NCBI RefSeq assembly: GCF_910592395.1
Contig: NC_088323.1
Location: forward strand, 10,651,501 to 10,715,500
Direction: 5' to 3'
DNA from: Lineus longissimus
Lineage: Eukaryota; Nemertea; Pilidiophora; Heteronemertea; Lineidae
Length of the DNA: 64,000 nucleotides
A program made the position numbers and the translations under genes. Positions 11,073 to 22,561 of this stretch are shown piece after piece. The notes under the pieces are model-generated. The model made no database searches. It saw nothing but the letters and a program-made list of their open reading frames with translations, and was not told the DNA's origin. Each line of letters opens with the position of its first letter. Position 1 is the stretch's first letter.

Positions 11073-11272
11073 TCAGCAGACTCGAAATCTTTTGCGCACT
11101 TGCACGATTTCTTCGCGGAAAGAGAAACATATTCTCTGGCAGCGATGTAGTCCGGGGGGCTGAGGGGGATCCTGTGTGCAATCATATGTCCCCTAAATTT
11201 GACACTTGATCCTGGTAGGGGACCCCTTGGAGAGTAAAAAAACTTGGTTAGACATCGATTATTTTTGGGTAT

Positions 11273-11466
11273 TACCTAGGTTTTAAGGGTCAAGGAATCC
11301 ATTGAAACCATTTTTAACCCCGCGATATTATTACATAATAGCGAAATCCAATATGGCCGTCGCATCACTATTCTCTTGTAACTTTTTACATAATTCAGCT
11401 TAATTACTAATTTTGGTGTCCTTACCTATGTTTTTTGGTTCAAGGAATCCATTGAAACCACTATAT
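11273..11466 (+). repeat. Two-copy tandem of about 152 bp
   Basis: The block TCAAGGAATCCATTGAAACC with matching upstream text occurs at 11290 and 11442. The copies are otherwise diverged. No coding. Confidence 0.6.
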
Positions 11467-12123
11467 GTCTCGAGAAGCGAAGAGATAACTGAGAAGTACA
11501 ATATGTTTCTCTGGATGGATATGAAATGAATTCAGAATCAATCATCAAAGTACCGTAACTATAATGTCTTTTTACACATTATTTGCAATTATCTAGGTAT
11601 ATTAATTCAATGCAGTATTATTTGTTGGGATCGCCCTATTCGGGTTTTTACATTGATTCCTTTCATCCGATTGGCATTTGCAGAAAATACAACAGCGAAG
11701 TATTTCCTTCCTGCATGGGCAAGTCTGTAGCGCATTTCAAGCAATTGCACTTTATTGCCATGTTTTCTGGCAGCGAGCGGTGACATTTGGTAGGGACAAG
11801 GTTTCCATTAACCATTTCAAATCCTATAATCTAAGGGATCTAGCAAACAGTTATCTACAGCTGACTTTCACTCTTGTGGCGATACTTAATGATGGTAGAT
11901 CAACAACAGTGGTGGATTGTCTGTGTTGGTACAATGTGCATCGAAGATGGTCCATTGTTTCTATATCATGATTCCCGTGGTACACCACTTGAACCAGATA
12001 TTACTCCGCATTTTTAAGGCAGTCCTCTTGAATAGCTCCTCCATTCTTTCCAAAGTTCTCGAGATGGGCAGATGGTTTCGCCTTGAGACCTGCTGCTTTC
12101 GTTCCAAATTTGTTTGTTACATC

Positions 12124-13190
12124 ACAGTAAGTGCATGTGTTCGGCGCTATCGACCGGTTTGCGCTATCGATTGATCGCGCAGCGCCATCTATGGCTCTGT
12201 CGTTTGTGCAAGCATCGGTCGATGCGATTTATTTTTTCACACCAGGTGACGCCATTTTGTTTCCTATATTTGGCATAATTTATGCCGCAGCGTCATTGCA
12301 TGTAGAATGTACGTAGATCGTCATACCTGTGCTTGATGCAGCGGGTGGACAAGGTTACTTTCCTTATCTTCATTAAGCACCTTGTTCCCAGGTATTTTAC
12401 GGGCGACGCCGGGTGTGAAAAAAAATAAATAAATAAATCGCTCGGTCGATGGCTCAGCGCGATCTATCGATGGTTGTATAATGGATACTGGGATTGGACA
12501 GGAGTGCGTGATGAGGGCCGTGCGTGGGTCTGCATGCGTGATGTGCTCGAGGGGTCGGGGTAGGGGGTTGGGCGGAGTGGGGGTGGGGTTAAAGGCTAGG
12601 GTAGGCCTAAGGGTTTAACAAGGATTAGGATTAGGGTTTGGTGAGCTAGGGATAGGGGTTAGGGTTTTGGCAAGGAGGTAAGGCCTAAATGCATGTTTTT
12701 TCCTTCCTAACCTCAGTTTTAAATAAAAAGGTATAAATAAGACACGCTTCAGCTGTAACCTTGTTTCGGCTTTCTTGCATTATGATTCTATGAATCTTTT
12801 ATAATGGCCCACCCTTGAAGATTCTTGAAATTTTACTTTTTTTTAATTTTTAAAATGCAGCTATATATATTTATTTTAATCAATCAGAATCTAGACTGAA
12901 AAGGCCTCACATACAATGTAGAATAGGAAGCATGCCATGCAGTTCCGTCTTGTCTTTTTGCATCCGGAAGGTAGGCCAGATCAATACCTCCATCCATGGC
13001 CGTAGGGGGAGTTAAGTTGCCAAAATACTCATGCAATGTACTCGTCAGGAGGACCATTCGTCGTTCGCGCAGCGCCATCGATCGATGCTTGCGCTTCTAT
13101 CGATGACTATGCTAATTACCGATCCGTAGAAAGCGCAGCGATATCACTCGATGGCGCAGATCCACTGATAGCGCATAACACATGCACTGC
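12124..13190. mobile_element. Candidate TIR element, non-autonomous
   Basis: The left end (about 12126) reads CAGTAAGTGCATGTGTT then GCGCTATC; the right end (about 13165-13190) reads GATAGCGC then AACACATGCACTGCTG. These are inverted, about 15 bp strong plus an interrupted second block. The interior is unusually rich in GCGC and ATCGAT words near both ends (e.g. CGCAGCGCCATC at 12178 and 13069). No clear target duplication and no transposase frame. Confidence 0.4.
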
Positions 13191-13263
13191 TGGTAAGACA
13201 TCGCACAGGGATTGCCCGATCTGATTAGACAAGATTATGAATCGGAATGTATCTCGTCTACTC

Positions 13264-14967
13264 TTAGCCACAGTTCCACAAGTCCTTTTGAGGTAAACAG
13301 ATGCATATGATACATCTGCCGATAGCACTTTTTGTAGCATGAAGGGCATGAGGAATGATACGAATGTCTGCTTCCTCAAGATCAGAATCTAAATTGGTAT
13401 GTTCCTGCTGTAATCCATTGGAAACTGAGAGAGTGTTTAGGGAAATACCCTCTCCTGCAAGTTTACTCAACACAATTTGTACATCCATCAGCTTCAGTGG
13501 GACGTGTTCTTTCAGCCATCTCCTAGTTCTTCAAATTCCATTTTGTTACAAGCAGACGGTCAGAATGTGTCCATATCCTTGGGTAATTTGGTTTCGTTAG
13601 CAATATGGCTGAGCGGCATCGTAGTGCGTCTTTGTCTCTCACTGTCGTTCATTGATCCTTCAATATAGGAATAAAGTTCTCCAAACGTGCTGATAGACGT
13701 GGTTGGTACTTTCCTCACGCGCATCGTGGCCCTGACAATATCAAACTGTTTCTGAGAAATGCCGATTTCTTTTTTATATTGCATTCGCTTTTTTTTCTTC
13801 GGCAATGGCTTCTTTACATCAATGCTGGCGAATGTCTTCAATTTGGTCCTTGAGATTACATCACAAATGCGTTTAGTTTTCTCCACCAGACGCTCCTTTC
13901 GCAATGTACCATACAAGGTGGCACCCATCTCTTTTACTGACAATAGGCCCTTTCGAACCTCATCAGGCATTATTGCCCTGGTGAGGAAACTATGAAGTGT
14001 CAGTTCTGTTGAGCCACTGATCTCGAAGGGATTCTCTTACTTAAGAATGTAAGAGATAATCTTGTTTACTTTTGTGTCACCCTCCTTGGCCTCCTGTTAA
14101 ATGCATGCTTGACAGTGAGCTCAGAGTTAGCAAATGGGACACCTGCTACTTTTCGAAATGTATGGTTTACAGCCATCAGTTCATGGCGGATGATGTTTTC
14201 ATCGTGCCACAAATTTCTTGCGTTCAGTGTTGCCAATTATGCCCCCACTGGTCTTGGAAAATAGACACATGTCTGCTCCCACAGCACTGAATAGAATAGA
14301 TGGACGTTTTACAACAAAACGTCCTACTTGAAAATTGTCATGGATCACAGGTGCGGTCTCGGTCAACTTTTTCAAGTGCTCTAGATACAGGGAGCACCAT
14401 CGTAGGTAGTTGCTGGATTCAAAGGCAGCAGAACCTCTTCAACTGACCCAGATGAAGATTCAAGTGTCCTTCCCGGTCGGCTCTAACCAGATCCATTCTC
14501 AATAAACCTATCCCAATACAGGAATGTTTCACTTTCTGCCCTCCTCTCCGTTCTGAATTCCTCAAAACCCTTACTGTTTCTTCTATTCTAAGCTTTCGAC
14601 TGCAGTCTCCATTGCCGCTGAAAGCAAGGTCATGCCTTCCAGAGCTCTCACGTAATGTGATCCTGCAAAATCTGCTTCCGTCGTATTAGAACCAAAAATA
14701 TCAGATATTATCACCGACATCATTGTCATCAACTCTCTATACAAAATGCTCATTGCCTCCTCGCTCATTTCTGAGTTCATCTTTATAGAACAGTTGAGAG
14801 GTGCACATAAAAATCTTTAATGGTTCATCTGGGATATTGTTATTGCAATCCGAGCCATGATTGGCCATGATTTGCTCTTGCATCCATTTTCTGCTGTAAG
14901 ACGATTTCAAAAGTGTACCTAACACTTTATACAATACAGAAAACCCAATGCAATTAGCTCCATCCAT
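13264..14967 (-). pseudogene. Decayed transposon-associated coding region, family unnamed
   Basis: Several minus-strand frames in sensible order look like one broken gene. 14967-14583 has MDGANCIGFSVLYKVLGT.. and SHYVRALEGMTLLSAA. About 14400-14150 has RWCSLYLEHLKKL..GRFVVKR..SGGIIGNTERK. 13970-13560 has CDVISRTKLKTFASI, a basic KPLPKKKKR stretch and GELYSYIEGS. 13488-13264 has EEADIRIIPHALHA. I have seen this block order in predicted proteins repeated across invertebrate genomes but know no established name or catalytic activity. Stops and frame changes show the copy is dead. Confidence 0.45.
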
Positions 14968-15267
14968 TTTGAAGATATAGCCATTTATGTGTTTGACAAC
15001 TTGATTGCCTAATCAGGCTAGCAACTGGCTTGTTAGAGCCAGGCGGCGGGTTCAGCAAAAGTTGTGATGTAGATCAGGCTATTGCCCTACTTGGGAGGAC
15101 AAATATCAATGAATGCTCTTAAAATTGATATATGAAGTCTGTTTTTCATTGACATTCGATATACCCTATAATAAGGTAAGGTAATACAGACAAATTTATA
15201 CCATTATAGTAAGAAATCAAACATCAGTCTGATCTATGTCAGTAAACTTGCCGCCTGACTTCACTTA

Positions 15268-17527
15268 TGCTGCGTTCACACTAGATGCGGATTTAAACCG
15301 TATTCCGTAGTCCGCACTTCGGAATGCGGATTAAGCCCTCATTCCGAACTAGCCGTGTTCAGACACGAATCTCACTAGTCCGTATTTACCACAGCGCCAT
15401 CTACAAAAGACGAATCAAACTGCTCTAGTTAGCGGTCAAGGTCATTCATTCCAAGATAGCTGTGCCCATAAATGATAATCTGAGACAAGACCACAATTGA
15501 TTTTTTAAGCCTTTTAGCAGTTAAATTGTCAATGTTTGACCGCGACGCATCAAAGAACGCGTGGTGTTGTGAATCTGAAATTTAGATTATGTTATTCCAG
15601 ACAGTCGGGCAAGTAAATGGTGAAAAATAAACTGGTGATTGACCACGGAAATTTTTTGAAAATCGACAAATTAGACAGACTTTGATATTTCCACTCTTTT
15701 CAGCCAACTGGCAGAAAAAACTCAAAACACGCCCCCTATTACCCAATTAGCAAAATTCGAAATTATTTTTTTCATCAAATAATTTCTTTATATCTGTAGA
15801 CTTGCCACAACAAATATTTTTTCAATACCTCTCCAAATATGTACTTGAGAGTTAAAAACATGCACTCGTCTAATCGATAGGCCTCGAACCTATGAATATT
15901 CATTAGTGGTCTTGTCTCAATGAAGGTACATTTCAGGGGTTAACATTTTGAGATTTTTTTCAAACTAATGTAGATGACATCCCACAACTCTCCAACAAAG
16001 GAAAGTCATATCTGGACATTTTTGGAGAAATGAGAGACATTTCAAAAAGTGGTACAACTGTGCCAAAGCGACGAAAGAGGACAAAATCGACAAAAAGTCA
16101 TGATTTTGCAGCCAACAGCACCAAATTCAAAGACCTGCCCTGGCCAGAATAAGCAAGCTATGGAGCTGAAAATTTAGGATGTGATTTAGGAATATCTTTG
16201 CTGCTTAGGGCACAACTTTCAGAATCAAGGCCTAAGTAGTTTCATAGAAATTACAAAATGAATGGCAACACAACAAGACTTGTAAAAACGAAACCGAACT
16301 TAGACCGGGGTTAGGTTGACTCTTATTTGGGTCAAATTAAGTTTTTTCTCTCATTATTTTAGCTTGTTTTGACCTTAAATCATCAGCAATACAATATTCT
16401 AAATGAATTAGAGTGATTTGAGCACATTCAAATTTTTCACTATATTGACCCAAAATGTAGTGTAAATAGAGACAAGACCACAATTGATTTTTTAAGCCTT
16501 TTAGCAGTTAAATTGTCAATGTTTGACCGCGACGCATCAAAGAACGCGTGGTGTTGTGAATCTGAAATTTAGATTATGTTATTCCGGACAGTCGGGCAAG
16601 TAAATGGTGAAAAATAAACTGGTGATTGACCACGGAAATTTTTTGAAAATCGACAAATTAGACAGACTTTGATATTTCCACTCTTTTCAGCCAACTGGCA
16701 GAAAAAACTCAAAACCCGTCGAGGCCTATCAATTAGACGAGTGCATGTTTTTAACTCTCAAGTACATATTTGGAGAGGTATTGAAAAAATATTTGTTGTG
16801 GCAAGTCTACAGATATAAAGAAATTATTTGATGAAAAAAATAATTTCGAATTTTGCTAATTGGGTAATAGGGGGCGTGTTTTGAGTTTTTTCTGCCAGTT
16901 GGCTGAAAAGAGTGGAAATATCAAAGTCTGTCTAATTTGTCGATTATCAAAAAATTTCCGTGGTCAATCACCATTTTATTTTTCACCATTTACTTGCCCG
17001 ACTGTCCGGAATAACATAATCTAAATTTCAGATTCACAACACCACGCGTTCTTTGATGCAAACATTGACAATTTAACTGCTAAAAGGCTTAAAAAATCAA
17101 TTGTGGTCTTGTCTCTGCTGAATGAGTTAAACGCAAATAATCGTGAAAATGAAGGGTTCGCTATGGTTTTTGCGTCCATGATCACCTGTTATCACTCATC
17201 ATGTAAATCGGGGCAGAAATTTTGGAATTGACTGATGAAACCTCGTGCTGATCTCCAGTGGAAAAAACGGAAGGAAGTGATCTAGTTAGCAATGCGCATG
17301 CCCGTACGCTGTACTACCCGGTAAATCACGTTAATGCGCACTACGGCGTTCATACCGCAAATGTTGATGCGGATTAAGCAAGTGCGAATTAATTAATACG
17401 CATTTAAAACCGTATTTGTTAATTCGCATATAATCCGCATTAAGGGGCCTCTAGTCTGAACGCTTAATCCGGATTAAGCAATAAATTCGGTTTAAATGCG
17501 AATTAAAACGCTAGTGTGAACGCGGCA
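15268..17527. mobile_element. PIF/Harbinger-like non-autonomous element
   Basis: The left terminus TGCTGCGTTCACACTAG (15268) pairs with the right terminus CTAGTGTGAACGCGGCA (ending 17527), 16 of 17 bases inverted. Both ends are flanked by TTA (15265-15267, 17528-17530). A 3-bp TWA duplication is the hallmark of PIF/Harbinger insertion. Subterminal DNA at both ends repeats GCGGATTAAG/CTTAATCCGC words. No transposase frame. The middle is occupied by another element (15482-17115). Confidence 0.7.
15482..17115. mobile_element. Nested fold-back element with three terminal blocks
   Basis: GAGACAAGACCACAATTG starts a roughly 400-bp block at 15482. The first 250 bp recur in direct orientation at 16469. 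The full block recurs inverted at 16716-17115, ending GTGGTCTTGTCTC. A further terminus, GTGGTCTTGTCTC, ends at 15918. The layout is therefore element (15482-15918), 550-bp spacer, then a near-palindromic copy (16469-17115). All lies inside the Harbinger-like element. No coding, and no clear target duplication. Confidence 0.75.
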
Positions 17528-17530
17528 TTA

Positions 17531-18469
17531 GAAACCTAACCAACTTGCTTTATCTCTGGACTGGGTGCTTCAATTTTGATCAAACTTGATTTAATGCGGA
17601 GCTTTAAGTCTACTCTTTGAGGATCTGTACATGTCATGCAATCATAAAAGCATGAGTCGTGGCCTTTAATGTTCATTCTCTGCAACGGATATATGTCATA
17701 AAGCCAGGAAGGCAGTTTTCAAATTAAAGCATGATCTACCTGTATCACTCTCGCAAGATGTGCATTTATCCATGAAGCTATTTGATGCAATGGTTCTCCC
17801 AGTGTTATCTTATAGATGCGAGATATAAATCAAATAACAGTATTGATTCTCTGCAATTATAATTTTGCAAAGAGGTTTTAGTTGTCTCTAAATACGCTCC
17901 CAATGCTGCTGTATTGCGGAACTTGGGAGATATCCTTTGAAGGTTGTTATTCTTACTCGAATTTTACGTTTTTGTAAACATGTAACTGACGTTAGTAACA
18001 ACAATAATCTTCTCCTAAAACTCGCCTTCAAATCTCAGTTAGATAATGTCAAATGGTATCCTAAAGCTTTGCGATTTTCTCGTTAATAATGTCTAAATAT
18101 GACTTTATTTCTTAGTTGATTTCGGATTTGGTGCATATAAACACTGTACAGCTTCATAAAGAATACATTAATTTGGTAGATTCTGTATACATGTTCACTT
18201 TTTATAAAATTTGCACATAGTCGTAGCGTTTTTCCGGGGTCTTTGATATGCAAATGTACATTTCCACGTGCTTTCATCTACGCGGTATTTCTTATATCCT
18301 TGCATCGAGGTATATATGGCATAAATCCGATTGTCTCAGCCAATATACGTCTGTGGTTCATTCGACTACAATAATCCCAATTCAACTATTCTAAGCCGTT
18401 TGAACCTGGTTCACCATCTCAATGAGATTTGCAAAAAAACACGTTTCAGTTGTGGGAGTGAGACCCTGG
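17531..18469. other. No supported gene
   Basis: AT-rich single-copy-looking DNA between two TIR elements. Only short frames are present, with no motifs I recognise. Confidence 0.5.
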
Positions 18470-18471
18470 TA

Positions 18472-20128
18472 CAATGGGTGATTTCAAAGTCAGTTTTTAG
18501 ATTTAGTTTTAAAACTAAATGGAACACAAAAACCCTTGATTAAGCCAGCATTGAAATGAAGCGGGTTTTAGTTTCATCCTATGTCAAAGTCGGTGTTTGT
18601 TGGTTTAGCATTATGTCCGGTTTTAGCTTAAAACTAAGGGATGGTTTTAGTGTCAAAAACTAACACCGGGACTAAAACTAAAACTCTCCACAACACCAGA
18701 AATGAAATCAGTTCTGGTGTTAGTTTTGACACTCAGATTTAGCATTATCCTATTTCAAATTAGGTTTTAGTTTCACACTGAAACCAATTGGAACACCAAG
18801 GTCTGATCTTAATCCCAGCTCAGTGTTATATTTGGAAGATTTGTAGTGCATTTTGTATTACCAATAAAACTAACACCTTAGGCATTAACACCAAGTGGAT
18901 TTCAAAGTTGGTGTTGGTGTTAAGAAAAAAAAATCATGTTGTTCATACCATTTCAAGAACTAGTTGCTGGTATTTTGAACGCTGATGGGAATGATGATGG
19001 ACGGGAAAGAAGACGACCAAATTTATATAGATCGGAAGCGGTTACAATACTGGGAAACAACAGTAACAACGACAACAACATGCATGTAATGTTTGGTTTT
19101 TCCAAGGTTTTATCTCTGTCCATCTTGGTGTTAGTTTTACCTGCAGAATAAAACTTCTTCTTAGTTTCAGCCCAGGTTTTAGGTGTTTAGATAAAACCAG
19201 TTACCAGGTGTTGGTGTTAAACTAAAACCTCGAATTGGTCTTATCCAGACATAGGTTTTTAGGAGTAGAAATTAAGAATAAAACGGACACTAACACCTGT
19301 GTCGTGTCTACTTGCTCAGCTATGTCACAACCGGTCCTCCTGGAATTGGTCCTGGAGGAGACAACTTTATGTAACAACGACAACAACAGACACACATTTA
19401 TCGGAAAGCCAAGGGGTTTTCCTTTTTTCTGATGCTGTACAAGACAGCTTAATTTGAGGCTCCTGCATGAAAGGCATGCATTGTTTATTAGCGGGTTGAG
19501 GAGCAAAGTGATGTAAGTCATTTTGGCGGTATTGTTAAATGTATATTTACACCTCGGATGAGGTGTTTTTGCCTGCCAAAGGGGCAGCGGTTTCATGTAA
19601 AAATGGTGTTCGTCTGTGTTGTTCCCGGGTTTTAGTCACGTGCTTCGTGCGAACTGATTTGTCATCTATTCGGCCTTTTTTTGTCTAAATACCTCCGTTA
19701 GTACATTGATTAACATAAGTTAAACCATAGATCTTGTAATTGGAGGAAGTTCCTCTTGTTTTTAGGCTCAAGTTAGGGCACAACCCCTGTCCAATTTCTA
19801 TCCTGTGTTGCATGTGCACAGTACAGTGTACATTGTTATAGTGCGTTGTGTTTCTCGCAGGTGGCAGCACCGTATGGTGTCTTCAAGACGTCCTGTCTTC
19901 AGGTTGTGACTTGATGAGATTTGTTTTTTAGTTGTAGTTCAGAGATGTATTGACACTGTCATGTTATTTGTCTTTACAGTTTCACCTCAGGCAATAGAGG
20001 TAAAATACAAGAGTTTACCAAATGAGAGTTATCTTCCTTTATAATCCTACGAGACTCGCAATGACGTCGTGAGCGGACGTTACAACACCCAACACTAAAA
20101 CCAAAACCAACTTTGAAATCACCCATTG
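18472..20128. mobile_element. TA-flanked TIR element rich in GTTTTAG words
   Basis: The left end CAATGGGTGATTTCAAAGT (18472) and the right end ACTTTGAAATCACCCATTG (ending 20128) are perfect 19-bp inverted repeats. The similarity continues loosely as TTTT(G/A)GTTTTAGT. TA flanks both ends, as in Tc1/mariner-type insertion. The first 800 bp is packed with (G)GTTTTAGTTT / AAACTAAAACC words, and GTAACAACGACAACAACA recurs at 19061 and 19371. No transposase frame, so non-autonomous. Confidence 0.6.
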
Positions 20129-20130
20129 TA

Positions 20131-21496
20131 TTTTATAAACAAAGAACCAAAATATCTCGCCTGAAAACTTGGGTTAGCCTTGTGTTTCAAATCAGAGAGG
20201 TATAGTGAAACTCCCTGATCAAATGCACTGAAAATATTAAGAAAAACAAAGTATAAAATAGATTTACACGATGTTCAAAGACAATCTGAAATGTTCACAA
20301 AAAAACCATAAGAAAGCAAGAAAATTCTCCGATGAATCACTCCAAAAAGACACCAAAAACACTCTTTTAAATGGAGAAATTCAAAACTGCTAAAGGGATT
20401 TAAAAAAGTTTAATGGGTATTCAGCATTTCGTACATTTAATTTCACCACTTCGCATGCTAACGCCAACTGCCACACTGCCCCAAGGCGCGTGTATCTCCG
20501 ATTACCAACCAGATTGACCCGGTTAGCGTAGAGTCATGTGACCCAAGCTTTGTTAAAATCAACTTTTTATTGGCTGATCTGGCCGTCGAGAAAGTCAGCT
20601 ATTGTCAGAGTAATTATTACCATAACGTTCAAGGAACAACATCACAAAGGAAGAATGGCCCATTCAATATATAGGGGATTAAACTCTGATGGGCAGGGTA
20701 TGATCACTTTTCATTGGGACATTTATTAACATTTATTATTTTTTTACATTTATTTTGTACATTGTACATTCGCGAAGCAAACGCCGACTCCTATGTAGTC
20801 CATTCATGCCATTTGCTAGGTCACCCTTATCGCCCTTCCTCCGACGACAGGATGAGGCCCTTCCACTGCGTCAGGAGTGTTGGCAAGTGAGGAATTCGGG
20901 GGGGGGGGCATCTCAAAAGCCATAGGAGAGAGTATTTATGATATCAAGAATTCATTAAGACTACGAGTGCTTTATTGAAGTACAAGTTTAGTGTAGAAGT
21001 AGAAAATTTCCCTTGGAAAAAGTATCCGTCCCTAGTGTATTCTGACAGGTTTTTGATACTCCTACCTCTTATACAAAAAAGTTTGAAATATCGAGATGCG
21101 GAGTATATATTGAAAATCACTGGTTATGTCCGGAAGTATTATGGCAAGATTACAGCTACTAAGGCCGTTACCGTCAATAGCACAGGGAGAATTTTGTTCC
21201 CAGGAATTTTCAGCTACACAATGCCTCCGGAGTGTACTCCGGAGGCATTGAACCGACCTGGTCCTGTCGCTGCCCGGTGTAACATCTGTGGTTGTTTCCC
21301 ATGTGTCAGTGTTTCAAAACAATAGGCAGCTAGAGAGACCATGACTTTTCAATAGGGGGAAACACAGAAAAACTTGTCAATCTATCTTTTAGCGTTCCCA
21401 AACAATGAGGGGAAACACTCAAAAATAGAAACACTCAAAAACATTACACCTGTACTACATAAGGAGATCCAATTAGGATGACGCAATGAACTGACC
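20131..21496. other. No supported gene; contains a perfect hairpin
   Basis: A 116-codon frame (20975-21325, +) has no recognised domain. Its last third overlaps the 30-bp palindrome at 21220-21249. A poly-G tract lies at 20900. Otherwise nothing supported. Confidence 0.45.
21220..21249. repeat. Perfect 14-bp-arm hairpin
   Basis: AATGCCTCCGGAGT, GT, ACTCCGGAGGCATT: uninterrupted inverted repeat with a 2-nt loop. No T run follows it, so a Pol III or bacterial-type terminator reading is not supported. Confidence 0.85.
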
Positions 21497-21952
21497 GGGA
21501 GGCGAATTTTTTCCTGACCCTTTCAGCAAAGCATTGTGTACATTCGGCCAATCAGAATTCGACAAGTCTGTGACGTCAGTTGAACTTTAGAAGATTTCCA
21601 CTATTTCCATTAAGATTTGTTTTGAAATAATAGTGAAAGGGTTAAATGTTTTAAAATACTGAAGCTTGTCAAGTGCGTATGTGGTGTATACTAGTACATG
21701 GTCTATGTTTTGGTGATATTTTAAAACTAAATAACTTTCGACAAGCAATACTTGTACTTTCGACAAGCAATACCTCTGGTGAAGTATCAATTCCTTAAAC
21801 AAAAACACTGCAAAATTGCAGTCAGAAATGTAAACAAAGGCACGTGTGAAAGATACCTATATAAGGACAGTGATGTCACTCGAAATCTGATTGGTTAAGA
21901 ATGTACAGAATGCTTTTCTGAAAGGGTCGGGAAAAAAAATTCGCCTCCGGGC
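21497..21952. mobile_element. MITE with roughly 85-bp inverted ends
   Basis: The left arm (CGGGAGGCGAATTTTTTCC, GACCCTTTCAG, ATTGTGTACATTC, CCAATCAGA, TGACGTCA) is matched inverted by the right arm ending TTCGCCTCCGG. Arms are about 85 percent alike over about 85 bp. The total is about 455 bp with no open frame of note. A clear target duplication is not visible. Confidence 0.65.
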
Positions 21953-22185
21953 ACAAGTACCTATCCTTCTCCTATTGTGTTTAGTTTCCTCCCCACATTC
22001 TCCCACCTATTTTCTATACTGCGCCAGCGTCTATTGGGTCAACTGTCATGATGGCATCATCCTAACTATATCCCCCCCCCCTCTCCTCATGCACCACCAT
22101 TCACCAACATCATTGACATTTTGTGCTAGCCAACTGCTTCTTCGTCAACTGCCATGATCATGATGGCAGCATCCTAACTATTATA

Positions 22186-22219
22186 CCCCCACCACCACCA
22201 CCACCACCACCACCACCCG
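22186..22219. repeat. (CCA)n microsatellite
   Basis: About ten CCA/CAC units after a C-rich tract. It creates a spurious proline-run frame (22123-22329) that I do not annotate as coding. Confidence 0.9.
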
Positions 22220-22438
22220 AGTCTTCTCGCTCGATAACCAGCCCAATTAACGAAGAGCTCCCTATCAAGATATGTGAAGATAAGTATATAAGCCCTGGCT
22301 TCGATGTATGTGGGATGGCTCAGTATTGATCGAAAACGTCACGCGAAATACGTCATGCATAGATTATTCAAATGAGTTAACCTCCCTCATGTATTTTCTT
22401 TCGCATTTCCCGTGAATGGCTCAAATTGCACCGCTAAC

Positions 22439-22561
22439 ATGGTTGACGAAGTCACGAAGAAGGCGCTTGCCAAAATACCTCTTTTGAGAACTAAGGCTGG
22501 GCCAAGAGATGACGATCTTTGGGTGGCTAGATTAAAGGAAGAACTCAATACACTGATCACG
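22439..22561 (+). CDS. UFC1: UFC1, UFM1-conjugating enzyme, exon 1
   Basis: First exon of the E2-like enzyme that takes UFM1 from UBA5 and, with the ligase UFL1, attaches it to targets such as ribosomal protein at the ER. ATG at 22439 opens 41 codons. The MVDEVTKKALAKIPLLRTKA start and the GPRDDDLWVARLKEE segment align without gap to the known N-terminus, including the conserved K-A-G-P-R-D and L-W-x-x-R-L-K-E-E. The exon ends phase 0 at ACG|GTAAAC. An upstream in-frame GTG at 22412 is not needed. It joins exon 2 at 36454, giving LIT-YVKNN where human has LIR-YVENN. The intervening intron is 13,892 bp and full of transposons. Confidence 0.93.

Noticed and set aside
22123-22329. Proline-run open frame
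   Set aside because: Translation of the (CCA)n microsatellite; no start context.
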